Shown here: positions 52,306 to 60,982 of the stretch, piece by piece | Numbering within the stretch: position 1 is the stretch's first letter | How the letters are laid out: each line of letters starts with the position of its first letter | Source of the DNA: Ferruginivarius sediminum | GTDB lineage: Bacteria > Pseudomonadota > Alphaproteobacteria > Kiloniellales > Rhodovibrionaceae | DNA: 64,000 bases | Direction: 5' to 3' | NCBI RefSeq assembly: GCF_003344765.1 | Contig: NZ_QPMH01000014.1 | Coordinates: 1-64,000 of the forward strand | Program-made: the position numbers and the translations under genes | Notes under the pieces: generated by a model | Databases searched by the model: none | What the model was told of the DNA's origin: nothing | What the model saw: the letters and a program-made list of their open reading frames with translations, nothing else

Positions 52306-53136
52306 TCAAGCCTGCGGGATCGACAGAAGCCGCCGTGCCTCCACCGCCGTCGCCGGGTGACGGTCGTAGTCGGCACAGAGGTCGGCCACGCGGGCGACCA
52401 GTTCCGCGTTGCTCTCGGCCAGCCGGCTCTTGTCGAAGCGGATGTTGTCCTCAAGCCCCGTACGGCAGTGGCCGCCCATCTCCAACGCCCAGTGGTTGAC
52501 CTCAAGCTGATGCCGGCCGATCCCGGCCGCCGTCCAGGTAGCATCGGGCAGAAGCTCGCGAAGTTGGGCCACCTCAAAATCGAGGATATCGCGCCGTGCT
52601 GGCAGCGCATTCTTCACGCCCAGCACGAACTGCACGTGGACAGGGCGGACAAGCTCGCCGACCGCCGCCATCTCGACCGCCTTGTAGAGCATCGACAGGT
52701 CGAAGATCTCGATCTCCGGCTTGATGCCCTCGCACCGCATCCGGTCGGCCAGTTCCTTCACGAAATCCGGATGGTTCTCGTAGATCATGCTGGGGAAGTT
52801 GACGGAGCCGGTAGCGAGCGACGCCATCTCCGGGCGCAGATGGAGCATGCTGCCGCGCGCCTCGGTGGAGCGCCCCCGCCCGCCGGTGGAGAACTGGACG
52901 ATCATGCCGGGGCAATGCCGGCGCACGCCGTCCAGGTAGGCCGCGAATTTCTCCGGGTCCGACGACGGTGTCTCGTCGTCGTTGCGGACGTGGACATGCG
53001 CGATGGTGGCGCCTGCCTCGAAAGCGGCGTGCGTCGATTCCACCTGCTCGTCGACCGTGATCGGCACGGCGGGGTTGTGCGACTTGCGCGGGACGGAGCC
53101 GGTAATCGCGACGGTGATGATGCAGGGCGTCGTCAT
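52306..53136 (-). CDS. BKACE-family (DUF849) beta-keto acid cleavage enzyme
   Basis: A 276-residue TIM-barrel enzyme. CIITVAITGSVPRKSHNPAV at the N-terminus, HVHVRNDDETPSSDPEKF with zinc-binding His residues (about 47-49), and GHCRTGLEDNIRFDKSRLA (about 225) are characteristic. BKACE enzymes condense a beta-keto acid with acetyl-CoA, giving acetoacetate and a CoA ester. ATG 53136 begins one base after the hyuB stop, so it is the third gene of a hyuA-hyuB-BKACE operon. The particular keto acid is unknown. Confidence 0.92.
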   Translation of the reverse strand: MTTPCIITVAITGSVPRKSHNPAVPITVDEQVESTHAAFEAGATIAHVHVRNDDETPSSDPEKFAAYLDGVRRHCPGMIVQFSTGGRGRSTEARGSMLHLRPEMASLATGSVNFPSMIYENHPDFVKELADRMRCEGIKPEIEIFDLSMLYKAVEMAAVGELVRPVHVQFVLGVKNALPARRDILDFEVAQLRELLPDATWTAAGIGRHQLEVNHWALEMGGHCRTGLEDNIRFDKSRLAESNAELVARVADLCADYDRHPATAVEARRLLSIPQA

Positions 53137-53137
53137 G

Positions 53138-54829
53138 TCAGGCACTTTCCTTCCGGGTCGTGGCATTCGCGGGCGCATCCGGACCGCCGGGACCAGCGTC
53201 GAAGTAGCCGCGCAAGCGGTCGCGCTCGATCAACTCGGGCGCGCGCTCCCCGGCGGGGCCATAGCCGCCGCCACCGGGCGTCTCCACCTCGATCCAGTCG
53301 CCTTCGCCCAGCAGGTAGCCCTCGCCCTTCGAGAGATGTTCGGGCGAGGTCATTTCGCCATTGCGGCAGATCCGGATGACGTTTGGCGCGCCGGCGTCGC
53401 CGCCCAGAATGCCGGGCGGACCGAAGCGCCCGTGCTCCATCAGGAACGATGCCTTGGCGTTGCCGCGTAGCAGGCGCACGCGATAGCGAACGCCGAAGCC
53501 GCCCCGGTAGCGCCCGGCGCCGCCCGAGCCTTCGCGGAGCGCGAACTGCTCGATGAGGATGGGATAGCGCTGTTCCAGGATCTCGACCGGCTGGCTCTTC
53601 GAGATGCCGATGGTGGAACAGCCGTTGCTGATCCCGTCGCCAGCCCACCAGCCACCGTAACCGCCGCCGGAGAAATAATACATGATGTAGCTCCGCCCCG
53701 TTTCCGGGTCGAAGCCGCCCATGCTGAGGTTGCCGCTGGTTCCGGCGGGTGCTGCGAACAGCCGGTCGGGGATCGCTTCCGACAGGGCAAGCAGGACCGA
53801 TTCCACCACGCGCTGCGAGACCTCGGCCGCACAGCCGGCAACCGGGCGCGGATAGTGGGCGTAGAGGAACGTCCCCTCCGGCGGCTCGACGTGAATCGGA
53901 GCGAAGCAGCCGGCGTTGAGCGGCACGTCCGGGAAGATGTGCTTCATCGCCAGATAGACGGCGGACAGCGTGCTCGCCCAAACCGAGTTCATCGGCCCCT
54001 GGCACGGCGGGCTGGAGCGTGACAGGTCGAAGTGAATGTCCGAGCCCTCGACGCGGACGTCGACGGCCACCTCAAGCGGCGCGTTCACTACGCCGTCGCT
54101 GTCCATGTAGGCCGAGGCCGCGTAGGTTCCGTCGGGGATGGCCTCGATGTGGCTGCGCATCATCCGTTCCGAGCGCTGCTCAAGCTCGGCGATCGCAGCC
54201 TCGACGGTTTCCTCGCCGTAGCGGTCCAGCAGCGCCGTCAGCCGCCGCGCGCCGGTGGCAAGGGCGGCGATCTGCGCGCGGATATCGCCGATGCGCTCCT
54301 CGGCGACGCGGATGTTGGCAAGCACCAGCTTGACCAGGTCGTCGTCCATCTCGCCGCGCTGCACCAGCTTGACGGGCGGGATGCGCAGGCCTTCCTGGTG
54401 GATCTCGGTGGCGGTGCTGTTGAAGCCGCCCGGCACCATGCCGCCGGTGTCGGGCCAGTGGCCGGTGTTCGCCAGATAGCACCACGGCCGGCCGCGATAG
54501 TAGAAGGGCCGCACCATCTTGACGTCCATCAGATGCGTCCCGCCCAGGTAGGGGTCGTTCACCAGGATGACGTCGCCGTCCTCCAGGTCCTGCCGCTCGG
54601 CAATGACGGAGCGGGTGGTCTCCTGCATGACGCCGACGAAGATCGGCAGGCCCAGCTCGCCCTGCGCGATCACCCGTCCGTCGGCCAGGCCGTAGATGCC
54701 GTTGGAGCGGTCGAAGGCTTCGGAGATGACGGGCGAGAAGGAGGTCTTCTCGTGCACCAGGTCCATTTCGCTGCAAACCTGCTGCAGCCCCTTCTCGATG
54801 ACGGTCAGAGTAACGGGATCGATGGTCAT
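53138..54829 (-). CDS. hyuB: Hydantoinase B / acetone carboxylase-type beta subunit
   Basis: A 563-residue HyuB-family protein. DPVTLTVIEKGLQQVCSEMD, then NDPYLGGTHLMDVKMVRPFY (about residues 90-109) and GGYGGWWAGDGISNGCSTIG (about 410) are family hallmarks. It partners HyuA. The family includes N-methylhydantoinase, 5-oxoprolinase and the ATP-dependent acetone or acetophenone carboxylases. Its ATG overlaps the hyuA stop (ATGA), and its own stop is one base before the BKACE ATG. Which of those reactions applies is not fixed by the sequence. Confidence 0.92.
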   Translation of the reverse strand: MTIDPVTLTVIEKGLQQVCSEMDLVHEKTSFSPVISEAFDRSNGIYGLADGRVIAQGELGLPIFVGVMQETTRSVIAERQDLEDGDVILVNDPYLGGTHLMDVKMVRPFYYRGRPWCYLANTGHWPDTGGMVPGGFNSTATEIHQEGLRIPPVKLVQRGEMDDDLVKLVLANIRVAEERIGDIRAQIAALATGARRLTALLDRYGEETVEAAIAELEQRSERMMRSHIEAIPDGTYAASAYMDSDGVVNAPLEVAVDVRVEGSDIHFDLSRSSPPCQGPMNSVWASTLSAVYLAMKHIFPDVPLNAGCFAPIHVEPPEGTFLYAHYPRPVAGCAAEVSQRVVESVLLALSEAIPDRLFAAPAGTSGNLSMGGFDPETGRSYIMYYFSGGGYGGWWAGDGISNGCSTIGISKSQPVEILEQRYPILIEQFALREGSGGAGRYRGGFGVRYRVRLLRGNAKASFLMEHGRFGPPGILGGDAGAPNVIRICRNGEMTSPEHLSKGEGYLLGEGDWIEVETPGGGGYGPAGERAPELIERDRLRGYFDAGPGGPDAPANATTRKESA

Positions 54830-56889
54830 GCGCTGGCCTCCGCGGATGCGGCGTTGGCGTTCACGTCGATGATCATGTTGCCGAAGGCGTCGGTCCGCCC
54901 GGCGGCACCGGGGTCGATCACGATGGTGGTGTCGAGTTGCTCGACAATGGCGGGACCGGCGATCCAGCTGCCATCCCCCATGTCCTCGCGGCGGTAGACC
55001 TTGGTGTCGTACCAACGCTCGCCGAAGTAGACAGGGCGCTGTCCGGACGCGTCGGGCACCTCGGCCTTCGCCTCGCCACCGCCGAACAGGGCCAGGTCGG
55101 GACGCTTGCGCACGCCGATGACGGTCGTGCGGATATTCACCAGGACCGGCACCATCTCGGGCAGCGTGATCCCGAAACGCTCCTGGTAGTGTGCCGTCAT
55201 GTCGGCCAGCACGGTCTCCGGATCGAAGGACGCGCCGCGCTGCGGCAGGCGGATGACATGGGACTGACCCTGGTAGAGCAGGTCGAACTCGTGCCGCACC
55301 TCGACGGTCTCGACGGTGACGCCCTCGCGTTCCAGCAAGGTCTTGCCGGCCTTCGCCTGATCGGCGAGCCAGCGGTCGACATCGGCAGACTCAAGCTCCC
55401 GCACCGGCGTGTTCACGGTCTGCACGAAGTCGTGGCGCACGTCCGCCAGGATGCAGCCAAGCGCCGACGTCAGGCCGGGAAAGCGCGGCACCAGAACCCT
55501 CGGCAGCCCCAGTTCGCGGGCGATCTCGACGGCGTGCAGCGGCCCCGCCCCGCCGTAGGGCATCAGCGCGAAGTCACGAGGATCGTGGCCTTTCTCGATG
55601 GAAATCAGCCGGATCGCGGCGGCAAGCTCGTTGACCGCAACGTCGATTACGGCCTTCGCTGCCTTCACGGTGTCCATACTGAGCGGCCGTCCAATCTTCG
55701 CGTCGATGGCGGCCTCGATTTCCTGCAAGGGAGCGTGCCCGCCGGAGCCGGTGACGGCGTCCGGGTTGATGCGGCCGAGAAGGAGGTTCGCGTCGGTAAT
55801 CGTCGGCTCCTTACCGCCCCGGCCATAGCCGATGGGACCCGGATAAGAGCCCGCGCTATCCGGGCCGACGCGAAGCATCCCGGCACTGTCCACGCGGGCG
55901 ATGCTGCCGCCGCCGGCCCCGATGGTGTGGATATCGATCATCGGGATGCGCAGCGGCACGGCGTAGGCCAGGTCCTTCTCCGCCGTGATGACCGGCTCGC
56001 CGTCCACCACCACGGCCACGTCATAGCTGGTGCCCCCCATATCGCCTGTGATGACATTCCCGACCCCGGCGGCGCGGGCGATCTCGGCGGCGGCCAGCAC
56101 GCCAGCGGCCGGGCCGGACATCACCGTGTGCGCCGCGTTCTCGCCCACGACCGAAGCATCCATCATGCCGCCGTTTGCCTGCATCACCAGAAGCTGGCGG
56201 GCATAACCCGAATCCTTCAGCCGCTCGGCCACGCGGTCGATGTAGCTCGTCACGATCGGCCGGATCGCCGCGTGGATGGCCGCAGTGCTGCCCCGCTCGA
56301 ACTCGCGCATCTCGCGGATGATCTCATGCCCGGCGACGACGTGGCCGTTTGGCCAGATCTCCCGCACGATCTCGGCGCAGCGCTGCTCGTGCGCGGGGTT
56401 GGCGTAGGCGTGCAGGAAGTGAACGACGACCGATTCGGCCCCCATTTCGCGCAGCCGCTCGACCGCCGCGCGCACCGCCGCTTCGTCCAGCGGCTGCACG
56501 ATCCTGCCGTGCGCGTCGATCCGCTCGGGCACCTCAAGGCGGAGGTTGCGGGGGATCAGCGGCTCGAAGCTGCCCGACAGGCCGTAGTTGTGCGGCCGCG
56601 TGCGCCGGCCCAGTTCCAGGACGTCGCGGAACCCCGCCGTCGTGATCAGGCCGCAGACCGCGCCCTTGCGCTCCAGGACCGCATTGGTGCCCGCCGTCGT
56701 GCCGTGCACCAGCCAGTCGATGGCCGACGGCGCAACGTCCAGTTCCCTCAGCCCCTGAAGGAAGCCGTCGGAGAGATCGCCGACCGTCGTCGGCACCTTG
56801 GCGGTTCGCCATGTCCCGCTCTCGCCGTCGAGCAGGATGAAATCGGTGAAGGTGCCACCGACATCGACGCCGACGCTGATTTGCGACAC
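54826..56889 (-). CDS. hyuA: Hydantoinase A / acetone carboxylase-type alpha subunit
   Basis: A 687-residue HyuA-family protein with the ASKHA ATPase fold. SVGVDVGGTFTDFILLD binds phosphate (about residues 5-21), VHGTTAGTNAVLERKGA follows, and VITGDMGGTSYDVAVV (about 287) is the second phosphate motif. The start is taken as GTG 56889, because AGGAGGACAAC lies immediately upstream and an ATG six codons earlier has no ribosome site. It is the first gene of the hyuA-hyuB-BKACE operon; a palindrome 43 bases upstream is shared with the TRAP operon. Confidence 0.92.
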   Translation of the reverse strand: MSQISVGVDVGGTFTDFILLDGESGTWRTAKVPTTVGDLSDGFLQGLRELDVAPSAIDWLVHGTTAGTNAVLERKGAVCGLITTAGFRDVLELGRRTRPHNYGLSGSFEPLIPRNLRLEVPERIDAHGRIVQPLDEAAVRAAVERLREMGAESVVVHFLHAYANPAHEQRCAEIVREIWPNGHVVAGHEIIREMREFERGSTAAIHAAIRPIVTSYIDRVAERLKDSGYARQLLVMQANGGMMDASVVGENAAHTVMSGPAAGVLAAAEIARAAGVGNVITGDMGGTSYDVAVVVDGEPVITAEKDLAYAVPLRIPMIDIHTIGAGGGSIARVDSAGMLRVGPDSAGSYPGPIGYGRGGKEPTITDANLLLGRINPDAVTGSGGHAPLQEIEAAIDAKIGRPLSMDTVKAAKAVIDVAVNELAAAIRLISIEKGHDPRDFALMPYGGAGPLHAVEIARELGLPRVLVPRFPGLTSALGCILADVRHDFVQTVNTPVRELESADVDRWLADQAKAGKTLLEREGVTVETVEVRHEFDLLYQGQSHVIRLPQRGASFDPETVLADMTAHYQERFGITLPEMVPVLVNIRTTVIGVRKRPDLALFGGGEAKAEVPDASGQRPVYFGERWYDTKVYRREDMGDGSWIAGPAIVEQLDTTIVIDPGAAGRTDAFGNMIIDVNANAASAEASA

Positions 56890-56931
56890 GTTGTCCTCCT
56901 GACGCATAACGCGACTCTAAGGCGTAAGGTT

Positions 56932-56948
56932 GTTTCGTTTATTGAAAC
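56932..56948. promoter_or_regulatory. Probable IclR operator upstream of hyuA
   Basis: GTTTCGTTTATTGAAAC is an inverted repeat (GTTTC / GAAAC around 7 bases) in the intergenic region of hyuA and the divergent iclR. TTTC and GAAA are spaced exactly as in the TTTCGATTTTCGAAA palindrome at 60822-60836 upstream of dctP. Confidence 0.65.
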
Positions 56949-57044
56949 TTTGTTCTGATTTATGATACTAGAAACGACTGAGCGGACGTTGTCAACCGCC
57001 TGGGTTCCCATGGAACGGCATCGGCGGCGCAAGCGGAGTACGGG

Positions 57045-57815
57045 ATGAGCGAGAGACAGAAGACCCTTCCCCTGGAACGCTACATGAGGGTCGCTGAGGT
57101 GGTGGCCGCCTCTCACCAGAGTGTCGGACTGACCGAGATCGCGGTGCTGACGGGGCTGCCGAAGCCGACTGTTCATCGGCTGATCAACGCGCTCGTCGAT
57201 ACCGGCATCCTGGAAGCGGACGGTGCGCACTACAAAAGCTTCACCGTCGGCCGGCGGCTGTGGCGGATCCTCTACCTGGGCCTCGACCGGGACAAGGTGG
57301 CCGGCTATGCGCAGATCGTCTGCGACGACTTGGCGAAGGAGTTCAAGGAAACCTGCTACATGGTCCGGCTGGGCCAGCGGCACGTTCGCGCCATCGCCCG
57401 CTCCGCGCCCGACCAGGGGCACCGCCTGCACGTGCTGCCGGGCGCCGAGCTGCCCCCGCACGCGGCCTCTTCGGCCAAGGCGATCCTGGCGTACCAGGAC
57501 GGAGAAACCCTGGACCGGCTGCTGCCCGACCCACTGCCGGCGCTGACCGAACACACCATCACCAGCCGCGCCGATCTGGAAGTCGACCTCGCCCGCGTGC
57601 GCGAAACCGGCTATGCGATCTGCGACCGCGAGATCGACGACAACGTCATGGCCTATGCCTGTCCCATCCATCTTGCCGGCGCCGGGGTTCTCTACAGCCT
57701 GGGAGTAACAGGGCCGTGCAGCCGCCTGCGCCAGATCCCCACGGAGGAACTGGTGGCGGCCTTGAAGCAGGGGGCCTCGCGCTTTGCCGACATGCTGGGG
57801 GCAGTTGCCGGATAG
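57045..57815 (+). CDS. IclR-family transcriptional regulator
   Basis: A 256-residue regulator. The N-terminal winged helix reads VGLTEIAVLTGLPKPTVHRL (about residues 27-46). The effector domain contains HRLHVLPGAELPPHAASSAKA and CPIHLAGAGVLYSLGVTG, typical IclR ligand-binding segments. It is divergent from hyuA and convergent with the TRAP dctM gene. A shared operator-like palindrome lies at both flanking promoters, suggesting that it controls both operons in response to the catabolised compound. Confidence 0.93.
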   Translation: MSERQKTLPLERYMRVAEVVAASHQSVGLTEIAVLTGLPKPTVHRLINALVDTGILEADGAHYKSFTVGRRLWRILYLGLDRDKVAGYAQIVCDDLAKEFKETCYMVRLGQRHVRAIARSAPDQGHRLHVLPGAELPPHAASSAKAILAYQDGETLDRLLPDPLPALTEHTITSRADLEVDLARVRETGYAICDREIDDNVMAYACPIHLAGAGVLYSLGVTGPCSRLRQIPTEELVAALKQGASRFADMLGAVAG

Positions 57816-57820
57816 ACGGC

Positions 57821-59131
57821 TCAGAACAGCCTGTCCGGCAGGAACAGGATGATGTCGTGGAACACCAGCATGATGCCGGTCGCCAGCAGCATCAGCATCA
57901 CGAAGGGCAGCACGGACTTGTAGATATCGCCCATCGTCACCGACGGCGGCGACACGCCGCGCAGGTAGAACAGGTTGTACCCGAACGGCGGCGTCAGGAA
58001 GCCGATCTCCATGTTCACGATGAACAGGATGCCGAACCAGACGGGATCGAAGCCCAGCTTCGTGACGATCGGCACGACGATAGGCGCCGTGATCATGATG
58101 ATACCGACGGTGTCCAGAACCATGCCGAGTGCCAGCAGGAGTCCCAGAATACCGATCAGGATGACGTAGCGGTCCACCTCCAGGCCCAGCACAAGGCTCT
58201 CGATCAGGCGCGAGGCGCCGGCCGCCGTGTAGAAGGTGGAAAGCGCCGAGGCGCCGATGATGATCCAGAAGATCATGCAGCTCAGCAGCAGCGTCTCGTT
58301 GCAGACCTCCTGGATCAAGCCCCATCCCAGCCGCCGCTGGACGCCGGCGGCCAGCAACGCCCCTGCCGCGCCCACGGCGGCGGCCTCGGTCACGCTGGCC
58401 AGGCCGCCCAGGATCGAGCCGAGCACCGCAACGACGAGACCCAGCGGAACGATAAGGCCCTTCAGGCTGACCAGCTTCTCACGCCACGAATAGCGCCGCG
58501 TCTCCGTGCCGCCCGCCATCTCCGGCTGTAGCCACCCGCGCAGCAGCAGGTAGGCGATGAAAAGCCCTGCGATCAACAGGCCCGGGAGAACGCCGCCCGC
58601 ATACAGCTTGCCGATGGAGGTGCCGGAGATCAGCCCGTACACGATCATCGTCACGCTGGGCGGGATAAGGATACCCAACGACCCGCCCGCGGCGACGGAA
58701 CCAAGCGCGATGCCCTTGGCGTAACCACGCTCCAGCATCGCCGGGACCGCCAGAAGCCCCATGGCAATGGTGGCCGCGCCGCTGATTCCGGCCATCGCGG
58801 CGAACAGCGTGCAGATGACGATGGTGCCGACGGCCAGCCCGCCGCGCAGGGTGCCGGCGAAACTCTGCATGGTGTTGTACAGCGTTTCGGCGATACCGGA
58901 ACGCTGCAGCACCGAGGCCATGAAAATGAACAGTGGTATCGCCAGGAACTGAAAGCTGGAGGTGTTCTGGAACGCCCGCATCGGCAGTAGGTTCAGGCCA
59001 TCGACGTTCCACATGGTGGCGATCAGCACGGCGCTGAGCCCGCCCAGCGCAAAAGCGATGGGTACGCCGATGGCCAGGAAAACGACGAGGCCGCCGAAAA
59101 GCAAGGTCGTGACCAGGACCGGATCGCTCAT
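57821..59131 (-). CDS. TRAP transporter large permease (DctM)
   Basis: A 436-residue inner-membrane protein with about a dozen hydrophobic helices. MAGISGAATIAMGLLAVPAM, GSLGILIPPSVTMIVYGLIS and FDPVWFGILFIVNMEIGFLT are the standard DctM signatures. Its ATG overlaps the TGA of the dctQ gene (ATGA at 59128-59131). With DctQ and the periplasmic DctP it forms a Na+-driven uptake system for organic acids. Confidence 0.95.
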   Translation of the reverse strand: MSDPVLVTTLLFGGLVVFLAIGVPIAFALGGLSAVLIATMWNVDGLNLLPMRAFQNTSSFQFLAIPLFIFMASVLQRSGIAETLYNTMQSFAGTLRGGLAVGTIVICTLFAAMAGISGAATIAMGLLAVPAMLERGYAKGIALGSVAAGGSLGILIPPSVTMIVYGLISGTSIGKLYAGGVLPGLLIAGLFIAYLLLRGWLQPEMAGGTETRRYSWREKLVSLKGLIVPLGLVVAVLGSILGGLASVTEAAAVGAAGALLAAGVQRRLGWGLIQEVCNETLLLSCMIFWIIIGASALSTFYTAAGASRLIESLVLGLEVDRYVILIGILGLLLALGMVLDTVGIIMITAPIVVPIVTKLGFDPVWFGILFIVNMEIGFLTPPFGYNLFYLRGVSPPSVTMGDIYKSVLPFVMLMLLATGIMLVFHDIILFLPDRLF

Positions 59132-59640
59132 GCCGAGCCTCCGTCCCGCTCGTCGCCGGCCCACAACCTGTAAAGGCGCGACAGCCATGCCAGGACAAGC
59201 AGCACGGCGCCTATGGGCAGCAGGCTCTTCGCCGCCCAGACCGGCCCGCCCCAAGCCCCGGTCGCCGAGCGCTCGTCGATGGCGATCGAACGCAATGCAA
59301 GCTCACCGCCCAGCCACAGCAGGACGCCGACGAAGATGAGGAAGAGAGCCGTGCTGACGGTGGTATCCACGATGGCCCGGGTCCGCGACCCCATCTGCCC
59401 GTAGAAGATGTCGACGCGGACGAAATGATCCTTCGCCAATGCGTACGGCCCGCCCAGGAAGATCAGCGCCGTGATCAGCCACGTGCTGAGTTCGTGCGCC
59501 CACGACGATGGCATGTTGAAGGCGCCGCGCGCGATGATCTCGTAGACGACCAGGGCGATCACCACGAGAACCAGCAGGGCGGCCGCCCGGCCGATCCCGG
59601 CAATGACCCGGTCGATCCAGCGAAAGGTCAGGTCGAGCAT
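59128..59640 (-). CDS. TRAP transporter small permease (DctQ)
   Basis: A 170-residue protein with four hydrophobic helices. SSWAHELSTWLITALIFLG and GGPYALAKDHFVRVDIFYGQ (about residues 45-82) carry the conserved His and the HxRVD motif of DctQ. ATG 59640 is used; a GTG one codon upstream is an alternative since GGAGG sits close by. It is overlapped by dctM downstream and lies 106 bp from dctP. Confidence 0.93.
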   Translation of the reverse strand: MLDLTFRWIDRVIAGIGRAAALLVLVVIALVVYEIIARGAFNMPSSWAHELSTWLITALIFLGGPYALAKDHFVRVDIFYGQMGSRTRAIVDTTVSTALFLIFVGVLLWLGGELALRSIAIDERSATGAWGGPVWAAKSLLPIGAVLLVLAWLSRLYRLWAGDERDGGSA

Positions 59641-59746
59641 CACGCCTCCCCAGGCCCAGGGTTCAAACGACGTTCAAGGGAACCATAGAAGAGAAAAAAG
59701 AAAAGCGGCGGCGCGCCGCCCCCGGCGCGCCGCCGTGGCCGCAAGT

Positions 59747-60775
59747 CTAGCGGCCAAGCTCTTCAAGATAGGCGTTCAGCATCTCGACGCCGCGCTTGGC
59801 GTACGCGTCCGCCTCGGCATAGTCCTGCCAGAGGTCGCGGGCGATGGCCTCCATCTTGCGCCACTCCTCGGGCGGGATGCGGCTCACCTCGACGCCCGCG
59901 GCCTGCATGTCCTGCATGGCCTTCGCGTCCTCCAGCGCGCTGATCGCCAGGTACTCGAAGGACGCGGCAATCGCCGCTTCTTCCAGGATCGCCTTGAGAT
60001 CGTCCGGCAGTTCCTTCCAGGCCGACATGTTCACGGCGAAGAAGTTGTTCGGCACCGGCATCGGCGACGGCTGCATGTAGTACTTCGCAACCTCGTGGAA
60101 GGAGTTGTTCATGTTCCCCGAGGGGCTGGCCCAGCGCGCGGCGTCCACCACGCCGGTGGCAAGCGCGCTGTAGATCTCGCCGCCGTCGAGGAAGGTGGCG
60201 CTGGCACCCATCTTCTCGTACCACTTCGCCTCGATGCCGAATGCGCGGACCTTCAGGCCCTCGAAGTCCTCCATGCCGGTGATGGGCTTCTTCGACATCA
60301 TGTCCCAAGGCGGGGAGAACTGCGGGCCGAGGTAGAACACGCCCTGCTCGGCATAAGCCTCGCGCGCCAGGTCGATGAAACCCTTCTTGTAGAAGAAGTT
60401 GTAGCGCTCCATCGGCGTGCGCAGCGAGCCGGGAACGCCCATCTCAAGGTTGGCGATCGGCCCCATCTTGCCGGAGTAATAGCCGCCGGTGAGCACCGCC
60501 ATCTGCGCGAGGCCGGTGGAAACGGCCTCCAGTCCCTCGCTGATCGGGAACAGCGCGCCGACCGGATGAAGATCGAAGGTGATCCGCCCCCCGGACATCT
60601 CCTCGGCAAGCTCGACGAACTTCTTCTCGACCGCGACATAGCCGGGCTCACCGGCATTCAGATTGCTCTGGATCTGCCAGTGATAGCTTTCCTCACTGGC
60701 CACCGGACCGGCGGCGGCGACCGACACGACAGCCGCGACAGCGACCGATTTTATTGTTGTTGAAAGCAGTTGCAT
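59747..60775 (-). CDS. TRAP transporter substrate-binding protein (DctP)
   Basis: A 342-residue periplasmic binding protein. A signal peptide (MQLLSTTIKSVAVAAVVSVA) with likely cleavage near AGPVAS-EES precedes the DctP fold. In the C-terminal half, GLKVRAFGIEAKWYEKMGAS and ALATGVVDAARWASPSGN are typical of the family, including the Arg that pairs with the ligand carboxylate. GGAGG eight bases before ATG 60775 fixes the start. A palindrome at 60821 lies in its promoter. The ligand is an organic acid, identity unknown. Confidence 0.95.
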   Translation of the reverse strand: MQLLSTTIKSVAVAAVVSVAAAGPVASEESYHWQIQSNLNAGEPGYVAVEKKFVELAEEMSGGRITFDLHPVGALFPISEGLEAVSTGLAQMAVLTGGYYSGKMGPIANLEMGVPGSLRTPMERYNFFYKKGFIDLAREAYAEQGVFYLGPQFSPPWDMMSKKPITGMEDFEGLKVRAFGIEAKWYEKMGASATFLDGGEIYSALATGVVDAARWASPSGNMNNSFHEVAKYYMQPSPMPVPNNFFAVNMSAWKELPDDLKAILEEAAIAASFEYLAISALEDAKAMQDMQAAGVEVSRIPPEEWRKMEAIARDLWQDYAEADAYAKRGVEMLNAYLEELGR

Positions 60776-60820
60776 CTTCCGGGCCTCCCTCCTCTCCGTG
60801 GGAATAAGCCTTGAGTGAGT

Positions 60821-60837
60821 GTTTCGATTTTCGAAAT
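60821..60837. promoter_or_regulatory. Probable IclR operator upstream of dctP
   Basis: TTTCGATTTTCGAAA (60822-60836) is a palindrome with 6-bp arms TTTCGA/TCGAAA, 46 bases upstream of dctP. Its TTTC-GAAA spacing equals that at 56933-56947 by hyuA. A related half-site, GATTTACGAAAAC, follows at about 60845-60857. Confidence 0.65.
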
Positions 60838-60982
60838 CTTTTCTTGATTTACGAAAACGTGTCACGCACTGCGCCGCCCTGTCAAGCGGAAGGCAAACCG
60901 CAAGCGTGAAATCGCTCGCGGACGCGAGCCGCCAAGCCCGGTGCAAGCGGTGGATTACCGCGGACCTCCGGTGGACCGTTTT

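Noticed and set aside
54937..56958. 673-codon open frame antisense to hyuA
   Set aside because: The hyuA frame has clear motifs; this is its mirror.
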